Shown here piece by piece: positions 63,699-64,000 of a DNA stretch of 64,000 nt. How positions within the stretch are numbered: position 1 is the stretch's first letter; each line of letters starts with the position of its first letter. The position numbers and the translations under genes are program-made. The notes under the pieces were generated by a model, which was not told the DNA's origin, made no database searches, and was given only the letters and a program-made list of their open reading frames with translations. Source of the DNA: Roseburia hominis A2-183 (GTDB lineage: Bacteria > Bacillota > Clostridia > Lachnospirales > Lachnospiraceae); the NCBI RefSeq assembly GCF_000225345.1, contig NC_015977.1:1471501-1535500 (forward strand), written 5' to 3'.

Positions 63699-64000
63699 AT
63701 GGGAGACAATAATGTTGCAAGCATTGGGAAAATGCTGATGCAGACGCAGAGTGGACAGAGTGTCACAGGCGTTGATGGCGCGGATATCGGCACCACATTC
63801 CGGAAGATGGTCGATCAGATGACACAGATCCCGGGAAGCAGCGTAAGTACAGGATCTCAGACAGCGCAGAATATGCAGCAGCTTACACCGCACAGTCCGG
63901 AGCAGAATTATGACCGTTACCAGTATCAGAAGAATAAGATGCCGGAGCAAAGCACGAAGGACTGGACAGCCGGCAGTCAGGTATCGGAGAAGCTGGAAAG
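63699..64000 (+). CDS. fliK: Probable flagellar hook-length control protein FliK, N-terminal part
   Basis: The gene runs past the window end; only 100 residues are visible. They start MGDNNVASIGKMLMQTQSGQ and are Gln/Ser/Thr-rich with low complexity, as in FliK N-termini. ATG 63699 follows GGAGG 6 bases upstream. The call rests on position after the MotE-like gene and on composition, since the conserved FliK C-terminus is outside. Confidence 0.65.
   Translation, partial: MGDNNVASIGKMLMQTQSGQSVTGVDGADIGTTFRKMVDQMTQIPGSSVSTGSQTAQNMQQLTPHSPEQNYDRYQYQKNKMPEQSTKDWTAGSQVSEKLE

Overview
The window looks like a chromosomal segment from a motile, spore-forming, Gram-positive anaerobe of the Lachnospiraceae (Roseburia/Agathobacter-like). 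This rests on flagellar, chemotaxis and sporulation genes (sigK, cotJABC), CodY, an electron-bifurcating NfnAB pair, a tryptophan T-box, Shine-Dalgarno sites of the AGGAGG type, and families I know mainly from Lachnospiraceae (DUF5717/DUF5716, DUF5662). The genus is inferred. I saw no phage, insertion sequence with a transposase, CRISPR array, rRNA or tRNA.

Layout. 1-4.98 kb: end of a metallo-beta-lactamase-fold gene, a 50-aa membrane protein, alaS, a chemoreceptor and rpsU. 5-9.9 kb: a LUD-domain protein, an ABC exporter and two CobW-type GTPases, one His-rich and one fused to a YcgQ-like domain. 10-18 kb: a dCache chemoreceptor, a Trp T-box controlling a trpXYZ-type transporter, and nfnAB. 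18-26.6 kb: a YtrA-type regulator/ABC operon on the minus strand, a LytTR - FliD-like - unknown gene cluster behind a sigma-28-like promoter, another chemoreceptor, and a CobD/HisC-like aminotransferase. 26.6-33.5 kb: a four-gene operon of unknown function (DUF5717 giant, actin-like DUF5716, TPR protein, coiled-coil membrane protein). 33.5-41 kb: cotJABC, Fur-box-controlled feoAB with a Cys-rich partner, and an orphan solute-binding lipoprotein paired with a chemoreceptor. 41-49.6 kb: gltX, a UvrD-like helicase, DUF1292, an HD-GYP phosphodiesterase, a degenerate GH13 protein, DUF5662 and RluA. 49.7-56 kb: sigK, yifB, dprA, topA, codY. 56.3-64 kb: flagellar operon flgB-flgC-fliE-fliF-fliG-fliH-fliI-fliJ, a MotE-like gene and the start of fliK.

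Two observations stand out. First, three copies of a roughly 520-600 bp imperfect inverted repeat (17979-18583, 24944-25491, 34640-35242) fill the intergenic spaces. The copies have correlated changes in opposite arms, and their outer arms differ between copies yet still pair. They look like an undescribed giant-hairpin element, partly acting as bidirectional terminators. Second, fliF is interrupted at a (CT)5 tract; removing one CT unit restores a full-length FliF. This could be an on/off switch for motility or a sequencing error.

Much of the window serves swimming and sensing: four chemoreceptors, an orphan binding protein beside one of them, the LytTR/FliD-like cluster and the flagellar basal-body operon placed directly after codY, so motility may be coupled to nutrient status.
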